This document shows, piece after piece, positions 35,846 to 44,136 of a stretch of 64,000 nucleotides of DNA (its first letter is position 1; the number at the start of each line of letters is the position of its first letter). Under the pieces are notes generated by a model that saw only the letters and a program-made list of their open reading frames with translations, was not told where the DNA came from and made no database searches. The DNA is taken from assembly GCF_013177315.1 (NCBI RefSeq), contig NZ_CP053661.1, positions 2,232,001 through 2,296,000 of the forward strand, read 5' to 3'. The position numbers and the translations under genes were made by a program. This stretch comes from Thermoleptolyngbya sichuanensis A183 (GTDB lineage Bacteria > Cyanobacteriota > Cyanobacteriia > Elainellales > Elainellaceae).

Positions 35846-37318
35846 ATGCGTCCGATTCTGCTTTTCCTTTTCATTGCCCTACTCGCCATCGTAGTGCTGC
35901 AAAACCTCTCGCCTTCGGTGGCGCTGACGTTTTTGGGGATGCAGACGGTGGCGCTGCCGCTGGCAGTGTGGCTGGTGGGGGCGGTGCTGGCGGGGGCCAT
36001 CACAACGGTCTTGGTGGCCACGCTGATTCGGTTTTTGGCGAACGGGCGATTCGCGAAGCGATCCTTGCATGAATCGCCCCGTCGCAAGGCCCGCCGCCCC
36101 AGCCGCAGACCCTCCAGCACGCAGGGCGAACCCTGGACCCCGCCCCCCTGGACTGGCGGCTGGACAAAGCCGCTTGACCCGGAACCCGTCGATCGAGCAG
36201 GCAATGCGCCCCGTCCGCGAGAAGCCGCCTGGGCCGCGGCCGAAGATGACTGGGAAAATCCCCGCCCTAGCAACGAATGGGACGACTGGGAAGACGCACC
36301 GCGTGCTTCCACGGCAGGCAGCCGCACGGTGATTCAGGACGTACCCTATCGGGAAATTGCGCCGCCCATCGAGCCAGACCCCGCGTATCGCGATCGCCCC
36401 TACGAAGCAGCAGAATCGGCCTATCAATATCGCCCCTACGAGGCAGAAGCAGCGGCAGAGTCGGCCTATCAATATCGCCCCTACGAAGTTGTCGAGGAGC
36501 CGCCAGAGGCCGACGACTCCGCTGGCTATCAATATCGTCCCTACCTGGACGAGGAGCCAGAAGAGGAGCGCGAGGTCTGGGACGACTGGGAGGAAGAGCC
36601 GCCCGCCCAGCCCGCCTCGTCGCCTTCGCCAGAGGAGCCGCCCGCCGAACCTCGCCGCCCCATTGTGGAGATTAACCGAGAGCCAGAGACCGGCTATCGA
36701 TCAGGCACGGTCTACTCCTTTAGCTATCGCCGCGCCCAGCCAGACACCCCCACCGACAACATCAAGGCTCCGCCAGACGAGTCGGCCCAGAGTTCTGCCC
36801 AGAGTTCTGCCCAGAGTTCCGCCCAAAGTTCCGCCCAGAGTTCCGCTGGAGAGGCTTCATTACAGACTCCTGCGGCAACGTCGGCTGACCCCTCGACCGA
36901 TCGCCCAGCCGATTCTGCAACCGCCAATCCACCCCATTCACCCAGCGGGGAATCTACAAAGCCCGGTTCGATTTACGAGGCAGACTTTCGGGTCGTTGCG
37001 CCTCCCAGCGACCCAAACCAAGAGCCGATCGCCCCGGTCATGGCGGAGGATGACGCAGACTGGGACGACGATGGCGATCGCCCCATTGCCCCCGACGACG
37101 ACTATGACCGCAGCGATGGCGGCGAAGTGTGGGACGACGAAAGCTGGGACGACGGGGCAGATGAGCCTGGGGCAGGGCAAGGGTCGCTGGATCGAGAAAT
37201 TTGGGATGATTGGGACGATGACGAGGACGAAGAGAATGACGACGGAGACAATCCTCCTCCTCGCTCTGGGGGATCGGGGCGATCGCCAGAGGGCAACCCA
37301 CCACTGCGGTTGGGATAA
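35846..37318 (+). CDS. LapA-like membrane protein with long acidic low-complexity tail
   Basis: 490 residues. Residues 1-65 are two transmembrane helices of the LapA/DUF1049 type (LLFLFIALLAIVVLQNLSPS and LPLAVWLVGAVLAGAITTVL). The rest is cytoplasmic low-complexity sequence: four Y-x-YRPY units near 180-235, a five- to six-fold AQSS repeat near 313-333, and acidic W/D blocks (WDDWEE, DDDWD). Ordinary LapA proteins are about 100 residues. The tail has no known domain. Its base composition is not unusual, so the tail probably expanded in place. Confidence 0.8.
   Translation: MRPILLFLFIALLAIVVLQNLSPSVALTFLGMQTVALPLAVWLVGAVLAGAITTVLVATLIRFLANGRFAKRSLHESPRRKARRPSRRPSSTQGEPWTPPPWTGGWTKPLDPEPVDRAGNAPRPREAAWAAAEDDWENPRPSNEWDDWEDAPRASTAGSRTVIQDVPYREIAPPIEPDPAYRDRPYEAAESAYQYRPYEAEAAAESAYQYRPYEVVEEPPEADDSAGYQYRPYLDEEPEEEREVWDDWEEEPPAQPASSPSPEEPPAEPRRPIVEINREPETGYRSGTVYSFSYRRAQPDTPTDNIKAPPDESAQSSAQSSAQSSAQSSAQSSAGEASLQTPAATSADPSTDRPADSATANPPHSPSGESTKPGSIYEADFRVVAPPSDPNQEPIAPVMAEDDADWDDDGDRPIAPDDDYDRSDGGEVWDDESWDDGADEPGAGQGSLDREIWDDWDDDEDEENDDGDNPPPRSGGSGRSPEGNPPLRLG
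36780..36850 (+). repeat. 12-bp coding tandem repeat
   Basis: Five to six copies of GCCCAGAGTTCT with a few base changes, translated as the AQSS repeat of the LapA-like protein. Unit length is a multiple of three, so copy-number change keeps the frame. Confidence 0.85.
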
Positions 37319-37393
37319 GATTAATGTTTACAGAGTCGCTGCTGGAATTTTTGTGGGTCATCTTCACCGACTTCTCGCCGCCCTTTTCACGCC

Positions 37394-38059
37394 ATGAACG
37401 ACACGCCGCCCAACGGCAAACCCACCGAATCGGAATCCCTGCTGCTTCACCTGTCCACCGATCACACCGTTCCCGCCGATGCCGAAACGACGGTGCGGCG
37501 GCTGCGGCGCACAAACCTCTATCTGGTGGGGATGATGGGCTGTGGCAAAACGACCGTCGGCCGCTTGGTGGCGCAAAAGCTGGGCTACCAGTTTTTTGAC
37601 ACCGACACGCTCATCGAGACTGCGACGCATCAGACCGTAGCGCAGGTGTTTGCCGAGCGCGGCGAAGCAGGATTTCGCGATCTAGAAACGCAAATTTTGG
37701 CGGAGCTGTCGTCCTATGCCTACGGCAGTCTGGCGATCGCCACAGGCGGCGGTGCGGTGCTGCGTCCCCAAAACTGGAGCTACCTACACCACGGCATCGT
37801 TATCTGGCTGGATGTGCCCGCTGATCAGCTTTATTACCGCCTGCGCCACAGCACCACGCGCCCGCTGCTGCAAGACCCCGACCCGCGCCAGCGCATTCAG
37901 GAGTTGCTGGATCAGCGCCGCCCGCTCTACGCCCAGGCAGATGTCCACGTCCAGCTTCGCGGCCGCGAGTCGCCCGAATTCGTGACGGCACGAGTGCTAG
38001 AGGCGATCGCCCGGGCCATTCGTCCTGAAGCCGAAGACCCCGAAGCCGAAGCAGAATAG
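37394..38059 (+). CDS. aroK: Shikimate kinase
   Basis: 221 residues. A 35-residue polar N-terminal extension precedes the P-loop GMMGCGKTTVGR (about 49-60). FFDTDTLIE provides the Mg2+/shikimate Asp pair, ERGEAGFRDLE the shikimate-binding Arg, and ATGGGAVLRP the GGG motif. It phosphorylates shikimate in aromatic amino-acid synthesis. The C-terminus ends in an acidic EAEDPEAEAE tail. It follows the LapA-like gene by 75 bases and may share its transcript. Confidence 0.94.
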   Translation: MNDTPPNGKPTESESLLLHLSTDHTVPADAETTVRRLRRTNLYLVGMMGCGKTTVGRLVAQKLGYQFFDTDTLIETATHQTVAQVFAERGEAGFRDLETQILAELSSYAYGSLAIATGGGAVLRPQNWSYLHHGIVIWLDVPADQLYYRLRHSTTRPLLQDPDPRQRIQELLDQRRPLYAQADVHVQLRGRESPEFVTARVLEAIARAIRPEAEDPEAEAE

Positions 38060-38096
38060 ACCCGCCCTGCCCGATCTCCCTCTGAAATATTTTCCC

Positions 38097-39146
38097 TTAC
38101 TGAAGCCAGCTTGCCATTGGCTCAGTAGACTTCACGCGATGCATTCCTGCGGCGGCAAAGCGCTCGTAGGCAGCATCGGCCGCGTCGGTAAAGTCCACCA
38201 CGCCAGGAACGACGACGGGCGAACTGCAATCTTCCAGCAGATAAATTCGGTTCGTTAGCTTGGGGTGAATCGCCTGGATTTCCGTCAGCAGGTCGTCGAT
38301 CGTCCAGGCAACGCAGTGGCTCTTGGCCTGTCCGGCAATCAGCACTGCGTCGAAGTCCAGCAGCATAGAAATCAGCGGCAAGTTCTTTTGGGCGATTCGC
38401 GAAGCGACCCCTGCGGGAATCGCCCGCTGTTGGGCATCCTCGGTCACTTCGGGCTTTAGCACCGAGTAGTTTTCCGTCAGTGGATGATCGCCTTTGAGTT
38501 CAAACAAGGTCTGCGCCTGACGGGCGATGCTGTGAAAAAAGCAGGCCTCCTCCACCGCCGACACCAGCGCGTGCCCAATGCCACCCAGCATGGAGTGGTA
38601 GGGCCAAATGGTGAGCGGGTATTTGCCATCCTGGCTCAGCTTGCGGACGTAGTAGAGGGCGTAGGCTTGCAGGCTGTCTGCGGTGCCGTAGGCGATATTA
38701 GGGGCGATCGCCGGATTCACACGCCACACGCCCGTTTCTACATCCTCCAGCGAAATCATCGTCATCGCAGGCGGATGTTCCCCAGCCTCGTTGATCCAGA
38801 ACACCGCGTGGAAAATCTGGGTTGCGGTGTGGGTGTCCATCGTGGCGGCGATCGCCGTAATGCTGCCCAGGTTGCGATAGATAAACTCACACAGCCGCAC
38901 GTTATCGTCCACCGCGCCCCGTCCCGATCGCCCCCCCACAAACAGTTCATAGTCGGGAATGCAGAACGTATTCTGCACGTCGATCGCCAGCAGACACACC
39001 CGCTTCTCATCCATCACCGCTGGCGTTAATTCATGCTCCTTTGCCCACAGCGCTGCCTGGGCCGCCCGCGTTTCGTAAGGGACGCGCCAGACCTCGCCCA
39101 CGCGCTGCGGGTCGAAAAAGGTGGGAACAGGAAGGGGGGAGGGCAT
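38097..39146 (-). CDS. Isochorismatase-family cysteine hydrolase (nicotinamidase-like)
   Basis: The frame is open from 39257, but an upstream start at 39209 and the ATG at 39146 ([10 protein letters not shown], 349 residues) fit better, since the first residues look like translated intergenic sequence. The catalytic Asp sits in [11 protein letters not shown], and the nucleophile Cys in [12 protein letters not shown]. Isochorismatase-family enzymes include nicotinamidases; the longer central region (about 100-220) differs from small nicotinamidases. The substrate is not assigned. Confidence 0.82.
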   Translation of the reverse strand: MPSPLPVPTFFDPQRVGEVWRVPYETRAAQAALWAKEHELTPAVMDEKRVCLLAIDVQNTFCIPDYELFVGGRSGRGAVDDNVRLCEFIYRNLGSITAIAATMDTHTATQIFHAVFWINEAGEHPPAMTMISLEDVETGVWRVNPAIAPNIAYGTADSLQAYALYYVRKLSQDGKYPLTIWPYHSMLGGIGHALVSAVEEACFFHSIARQAQTLFELKGDHPLTENYSVLKPEVTEDAQQRAIPAGVASRIAQKNLPLISMLLDFDAVLIAGQAKSHCVAWTIDDLLTEIQAIHPKLTNRIYLLEDCSSPVVVPGVVDFTDAADAAYERFAAAGMHRVKSTEPMASWLQ

Positions 39147-39313
39147 AGACAAGGGCGGAGAAAGGGGCGGATCGAAGCGTTGGCACGAGAGCAGATTCAC
39201 CATAGGCATATTCACAGCAGATTCACCATAAAGTGATCGCCGTATACAGCGATACATAGCGATCCTCTGCCCTCATACCGTCACTTTATCACGCAAATTA
39301 TCACGCGAAACCC

Positions 39314-40102
39314 TCACACGCGGGCAAACGACATCCGGCTGAGAAACGCCCGCAGGCGATCGCTCTGGGGCGAATCTAGCACCTGCCGCGCCGGGCCTTC
39401 TTCTTCGACCTGGCCCTGGTTGAGAAACAAGACGCGATCGGCCACTTCGCGGGCAAACTGCATCTCGTGGGTCACAATCACCATCGTCATCCCCTCTTCG
39501 GCGAGTTGCTGCATGGTAAGCAGCACTTCGCCCACCAGTTCTGGGTCGAGGGCGCTGGTCGGTTCGTCAAATAGCATGATCTTGGGCTTCATACAGAGGG
39601 CACGGGCGATCGCCACGCGCTGCTTTTGCCCGCCAGAGAGCATTTCGGGATAGACCTCGGCCTTTTCGCCCAGGCCCACTTTTTCCAGCAAGATCCGCGC
39701 CGTCTGCCGCGCCTCTTTATCAGACAGGCCCAGCACCTTGCGCGGAGCCAGCGTCAGGTTATCCAGCACCGTCATGTGGGGAAACAGGTTGAACTGCTGA
39801 AACACCATCCCCACCTGGGCATGGAGCAGGCGCAGATCGGCTGCGCTGAGGACACTGCCCGCCGACAGGTCAATTCCGTTCACCACCAGCCGCCCACTGT
39901 TGATCGTTTCCAGATGGTTAAAACACCGCAGCAGCGTGCTTTTGCCGCAGCCCGACGAGCCAATCACCGCCACGACTTCGCCGGGGTTGATATGGCCGCT
40001 GATGCCGCGCAGCACCTTCAATTGTCCAAAACGTTTTTCCACCTGAGCAAACTCAATCGCAGGCGTGGCGGTGGCGTTGGGCGAAATCAGACGGTCGTTC
40101 AT
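39314..40102 (-). CDS. Polar amino-acid ABC transporter ATP-binding protein (GlnQ type)
   Basis: 262 residues. Walker A GSSGCGKST, signature LSGGQKQRVAIARAL, Walker B IMLFDEPTSALD, and the family-typical VTHEMQFAREVADRV are all intact. It is encoded divergently from the substrate-binding protein and permease (40515 and 41456), with about 410 bases between, so the system is complete but split over two transcripts. Confidence 0.95.
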   Translation of the reverse strand: MNDRLISPNATATPAIEFAQVEKRFGQLKVLRGISGHINPGEVVAVIGSSGCGKSTLLRCFNHLETINSGRLVVNGIDLSAGSVLSAADLRLLHAQVGMVFQQFNLFPHMTVLDNLTLAPRKVLGLSDKEARQTARILLEKVGLGEKAEVYPEMLSGGQKQRVAIARALCMKPKIMLFDEPTSALDPELVGEVLLTMQQLAEEGMTMVIVTHEMQFAREVADRVLFLNQGQVEEEGPARQVLDSPQSDRLRAFLSRMSFARV

Positions 40103-40514
40103 GGGCGGTGCAGGCTGGGATAGCAGGAGAAGTAACCAAAAGGGGCAGAAATAGTGCTATAGGCAACGGAATTTCGCCCGCGGTCAGCAGACGATGCAGT
40201 TTTAGCACAGGCGATCGCTTCTACGGAGATGCGACGGCTACGGTCGGCTATTTTTAGGTCTGATTTAGGTCTGATTTGGGTCTGATTTGGTTATGTTTCT
40301 GGCTAAATCTTTTGAGCAAATTGTTTAACGATCTGTACCATCTTTGCGCGAGAAATGGGCGATCGCCTGTACAATTTCAGTCTCTCAAGGCAAACGACAA
40401 TCCGCCTATCCCATTGGGATTTTGTAATTTTTGGAATCCTATTTTTGGGAATCCTGTAACGTTTAGTAACTTTAGGCTAGTAACTTTAGGCAAGTTTAGG
40501 AGCGTTCGATTTTC

Positions 40515-41345
40515 ATGCTGAGATTTACTCGTATTCGCTGGCGGGCGCTGGTGCTAGGGCTGCTGAGCCTAGTCTGTGTGGTGCTGTTTGCGGCCTGCGG
40601 GGGCAGTGCGCCAACCGCCGACAGCGGCTCTCCGTCAACCGCCGACGCGGCTCCGCTGAAGGTGGCGCTCGATCCCACCTTTCCGCCATTCCAATCCCAA
40701 ACGGGCGCGGGCCAGTTTGAGGGTTTTGACATTGACCTGATGAATGCCGTGGCCGAGGCGGGCGGCTTCACGATGAACATGGAAGGTCTGCCCTTTGACG
40801 GCATTATTCCGGCGCTCCAGGCGGGCACGATTGATGCCACCATCAGCACCATGACCATCACCAAAGAGCGGGCCGAAGTGGTGGACTTCTCTCGGCCGTA
40901 TTTCAAAGCAGGGCTGGCGATCGCCGTTCAGGACGGCAACACCGACATCACGGGCTTTGATTCCTTGAGCGGCAAGAAAATCTCTGCCCAAATTGGCACA
41001 ACGGGCGAGGCCGAAGCCCGCAAGTCTGGCGCAAGCGAAGTCCGCACCTTCGACAGCACGCCAATTGCCCTGCAAGAACTGTCGAACGGCAACGTCGATG
41101 CCACCATTAGCGACGCGCCGGCCATTCTCTACGCCATCAAGAGCGGCGGCGTGCGTGGTGTGAAGGTCGTCGGCGAACTGCTCACCGAAGAGTTCTACGG
41201 CATCGCCACGCCCAAGGGGTCGCCCAACCTAGCAAAAATCAACGCGGGATTGCAAACCATCATCGCCAACGGCAAATACAAAGAGATTTACCAAAAATGG
41301 TTTGATGGCGAACCGCCGGTGTTGCCCGAAGCCGCACCGATTTAG
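40515..41345 (+). CDS. Amino-acid ABC transporter substrate-binding lipoprotein
   Basis: 276 residues of the bacterial extracellular solute-binding family 3. The N-terminus is a lipoprotein signal (RRWRALV-like basic start, then LFAACGG with lipid-acceptor Cys28), so it is periplasmic and membrane-tethered. Ligand-pocket motifs include DPTFPPFQ, FEGFDIDLMNAVAEAGG and IGTTGEAEAR. Together with the next gene and the divergent ATPase it forms a polar or basic amino-acid importer. Confidence 0.95.
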   Translation: MLRFTRIRWRALVLGLLSLVCVVLFAACGGSAPTADSGSPSTADAAPLKVALDPTFPPFQSQTGAGQFEGFDIDLMNAVAEAGGFTMNMEGLPFDGIIPALQAGTIDATISTMTITKERAEVVDFSRPYFKAGLAIAVQDGNTDITGFDSLSGKKISAQIGTTGEAEARKSGASEVRTFDSTPIALQELSNGNVDATISDAPAILYAIKSGGVRGVKVVGELLTEEFYGIATPKGSPNLAKINAGLQTIIANGKYKEIYQKWFDGEPPVLPEAAPI

Positions 41346-41455
41346 TCGCTCCAGGTGAATCGTGGGCCGATCGCGTCTGCGATTCACAGTTAGCTTCACA
41401 GCTAGATTCACAGCTAGATTCACAATTATCGGTTTACTCGTTTTTAGGAAACACC

Positions 41456-42172
41456 GTGCAGCGATCGCTCGAAGTCATTCTCAACGCGCTCCCCAGCCTC
41501 TACCTCGGAGCTATTACCACCCTCCAACTCACCATCGTCTCGATCTTGCTGGGGCTGGTGCTGGGGTCGGTGCTGGCGATCCTGCGGCTGTCGCCGTCGC
41601 GCTTGGTGAGGCTGGGGGCGATCGCCTATATCGACTTTTTCCGGGGCACGCCACTACTGGCGCAGTTGTTCATGATTTATTTCGGGCTGCCCAGCCTGCT
41701 GCAAGGCATGGGCATCGGGCTAAAGTTCAACCAGTGGACTGCGGCAATCTTCGCGCTCAGCCTCAACGGAGCCGCCTACATTGCCGAAATCGTGCGAGCG
41801 GGCATCCAGTCGATCGAACTGGGGCAGCGAGAAGCCTCGCAATCTTTGGGACTAGGGCCCCTGCAAACCCTGCGCTATGTGGTGTTTCCGCAGGCGTTTC
41901 GCCGGATGATTCCGCCCTTGGGCAATGAATTTATCAGCCGCCTCAAGGACACGAGCCTGGTAGCGGTGATTGGCTTTGAGGAACTGCTGCGGCGGGGGCA
42001 GTTGGTCGTGGCGCAGACCTATCGGGCGTTTGAAATTTACTTTGCAGTGGCGCTGGTCTATCTGCTGCTGACGCTCCTCTCGTCTCAGTTCTTCAGCTTT
42101 TTGGAGCGCTGGATGAACCCGGTGGAAAAGCTGAAGCGACAGGCATTGCGAGTTCACGAACAGGAAAGCTAG
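41456..42172 (+). CDS. Amino-acid ABC transporter permease
   Basis: 238 residues of the HisM/GlnP permease family. Five or so membrane segments; the EAA loop is GQREASQSLGLGPLQTLRYV. YIDFFRGTPLLAQLFM is the conserved family block. The start is a GTG at 41456. It follows the substrate-binding gene by 110 bases. Confidence 0.95.
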   Translation: MQRSLEVILNALPSLYLGAITTLQLTIVSILLGLVLGSVLAILRLSPSRLVRLGAIAYIDFFRGTPLLAQLFMIYFGLPSLLQGMGIGLKFNQWTAAIFALSLNGAAYIAEIVRAGIQSIELGQREASQSLGLGPLQTLRYVVFPQAFRRMIPPLGNEFISRLKDTSLVAVIGFEELLRRGQLVVAQTYRAFEIYFAVALVYLLLTLLSSQFFSFLERWMNPVEKLKRQALRVHEQES

Positions 42173-42207
42173 AGAAAGCTGAGCCTCGCGGTGTCTTTGG
42201 GAAAGTC

Positions 42208-42296
42208 AGGACTTACGCACTTGCGATCAGCTCTCTGGATTTTGGACAATTTCTCGCGGGCTGCGCCCGCGAGAAATTGTCCGACTGCGTAGATCC
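42208..42296 (+). repeat. Dispersed repeat family C, copy 4
   Basis: AGGACTTACGCACTTGCGAT at the left, ACTGCGTAGATCC at the right, with a very strong central hairpin: ATTTCTCGCGGGC, loop TG, CGCCCGCGAGAAAT. It lies 36 bases past the permease stop and could terminate that operon. Confidence 0.85.
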
Positions 42297-42331
42297 CAAA
42301 AGTTTCAACATTTTTTGCATGAGCTTAAAAA

Positions 42332-43848
42332 CTTTAGTTTGGACTAACTGGCATCACAATAATGCTCAACAGGATGCCATAAAGAATCTGCTCAACCGTT
42401 CATAACAGTTGAACTTAAGGAATTGGATACAATCCTGCTCGCAGTTAAGCTGCTGTTGCAACCGGACTGTTCAGGGATTGTTCGGATGTCTTGCGTTTCG
42501 AGGCTCGTTTTTTGACCATCGGATAGCAGGGACGAGGAGTTGGCTTGTGCCCCTTGCCTCGTCCTGGCGATTTACCACGAGGTTTAGGCGCAGGAGCAGG
42601 GGTGCCAATCACTGCCAAAATGCCTGCAAACGCTTGTGCGACCCGACCCGGAGTCAACGTTTCTTGCGGTGCCTGCCAGGGCAAGGGGTGGTCAGTACAG
42701 TCCTTTCGCGCTAACCACAACTGCCAACTGAGCAACGGCATCAGGCTGCTCCACTGTTCGGTTGCCGATACAGAACTGAACTGGGGATGTGTCCAATATA
42801 GCCTCTGCTTGGCAAAGCGATACCAGTGTTCAATGGCAAAGCGACGGAGGTAGTGCAACCACAGGGTTTCTAACGGAGGCATCTGCTCACCCAGCCAAAC
42901 TAACCACAAAGGAGCCAAGCGTCGCGTGCTGCTCTGTGTCTCCAGCACCTCCACGCGCAACACTTCCATTGCCCGTTTGGGGGATTTGCGGAAATGGTAT
43001 GCACTCCAACGACTGACCCGCACTCGTCCCCAGTTGGGATCATCGACTTCAACGGTTTCGACCGGGACACTCCAAGTGTCAGGGTCATTGAGTTTCATCT
43101 TATGTCCATGCTTGGCAGGTGCGCCTCGCCCTCGATACGCTGGGGGCGCGCCATAGACACATCGATTGGATGTAACCCGCAGCAGCAAGTCTGCCTCAAT
43201 CCCTGCCGTTTGGTTGACAAAACTGGCATTGCCGTACCCTCGGTCGTAGATCGCCAACGGACGCACCGCTAACTGCCGAGTCACTTGTTTGAGTTGGAAT
43301 GCCGCTTTACTGGCGGGTGTTTCAAAGCTGGTGATGCGCTCATGCCGCAATGGTAATGCCCAACTGCCCCTGTCTTCAGCAATCCAGGCTAAGGTACTGT
43401 AGTTTTGTCCGGCTATCGGGGCATGTCCTGTTCTGCCTGATAAGGTGCGGTCTTTCAAACGCCTGGCAGCAGGACGGTTCCACCGACTCGCATCACCTGC
43501 CAACAACGGTTGCTGCTGAGTCGGTATCTGCTGCACCAACAGCTTCAGCACCTTTGATCGGGGTAGGCGGCTATCGCGCAACGCTTCATAGGTGCTCGAC
43601 CACTGGCGACGAAAGACAGGACTCTGCGATAGCCTCACAAACGACACGATGCACGCACTCACTAACACGGCATCCATCAGATCAAACAGGGCATCTCTGG
43701 CGTTTCCCAAGCTGGCATACAACGTTTGGCGAAATTGCTGAAGTTCGTTGAAAATCATGGGGTCAATGTTGGTTGTACTTCATTGACCTTACGGCAGTCG
43801 GTGCTTCTCATTGACTGCCTTCCTCTTCACCATTAGTCCAAACTAAAG
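42332..43848 (-). mobile_element. Complete insertion sequence, copy 2 (1517 bp)
   Basis: Same 16-bp inverted repeats and length as copy 1 (20787-22303), opposite orientation. No target duplication is visible: the left flank ends CTTAAAAA and the right flank begins AGGCTGAGC, inside a decapitated ISKra4 transposase. Either the flanks were rearranged after insertion or a deletion removed one side. Confidence 0.92.
42445..43758 (-). CDS. DDE transposase, IS4/IS701-like (copy 2)
   Basis: 437 residues, one residue different from the transposase at 20877-22190 (Val in place of Ala, a single C-to-T change at base 42612 relative to 22023). All candidate catalytic residues are kept, so it should be functional. 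The near identity implies recent duplication. Confidence 0.93.
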   Translation of the reverse strand: MIFNELQQFRQTLYASLGNARDALFDLMDAVLVSACIVSFVRLSQSPVFRRQWSSTYEALRDSRLPRSKVLKLLVQQIPTQQQPLLAGDASRWNRPAARRLKDRTLSGRTGHAPIAGQNYSTLAWIAEDRGSWALPLRHERITSFETPASKAAFQLKQVTRQLAVRPLAIYDRGYGNASFVNQTAGIEADLLLRVTSNRCVYGAPPAYRGRGAPAKHGHKMKLNDPDTWSVPVETVEVDDPNWGRVRVSRWSAYHFRKSPKRAMEVLRVEVLETQSSTRRLAPLWLVWLGEQMPPLETLWLHYLRRFAIEHWYRFAKQRLYWTHPQFSSVSATEQWSSLMPLLSWQLWLARKDCTDHPLPWQAPQETLTPGRVAQAFAGILAVIGTPAPAPKPRGKSPGRGKGHKPTPRPCYPMVKKRASKRKTSEQSLNSPVATAA

Positions 43849-44009
43849 AGGCTGAGCAACTCTGTTCTATTGGATCAGGAGCCGTAGAATCGGCTGTCAA
43901 ACAGATTGGGCGACGCCTCCAAATTTCGGGTGCTCGCTGGAATACGGCCTCCGTTAATGCCATGTTGAGTCTGCGCTGTGCCTACCTCAATGGACAGCTC
44001 GCCAGTTGA
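43848..44009 (+). pseudogene. C-terminal scrap of an ISKra4-family transposase
   Basis: The plus strand reads SIGSGAVESAVKQIGRRLQI, then a short variable stretch, then LSLRCAYLNGQLAS and a TGA at 44007. The same end motif occurs in the intact ISKra4 element at 48952-50133 (IGSGAVESTIKQIGRRVKIS). The N-terminal portion is missing; the break coincides with the right end of IS copy 2. Confidence 0.85.
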
Positions 44010-44039
44010 CTGTTTCATCGAAAGTGGGATGCCTGACTG

Positions 44040-44136
44040 CCTGACACATCTCTGGAAACCCCTGATTTCTCGTAGGGGACGCTGGCCCAAAAGCTCCTCT
44101 GACCAAGCCCTCCGGCTCCAACTCAGGAGCTATGGA
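44040..44136 (-). mobile_element. MITE family A, partial copy
   Basis: Begins GACTGCCTGACACATCTCTG and matches copy 1 (complement) through CTCAGGAGCTATGG, then stops exactly where the IS4-family element begins. The other third of the MITE is not found on the far side of that element, so this is not a simple insertion into the MITE. Confidence 0.8.

Noticed and set aside
22304-42331. Composite transposon mobilised by the two identical IS copies
   Set aside because: The 20-kb interior holds essential housekeeping genes, and copy 1 has its own target duplication, so independent insertion is more likely.
20787-43848. A past inversion between the two IS copies
   Set aside because: Copy 1 is flanked by matching GGAAAA on both sides, which an inversion through it would have separated.
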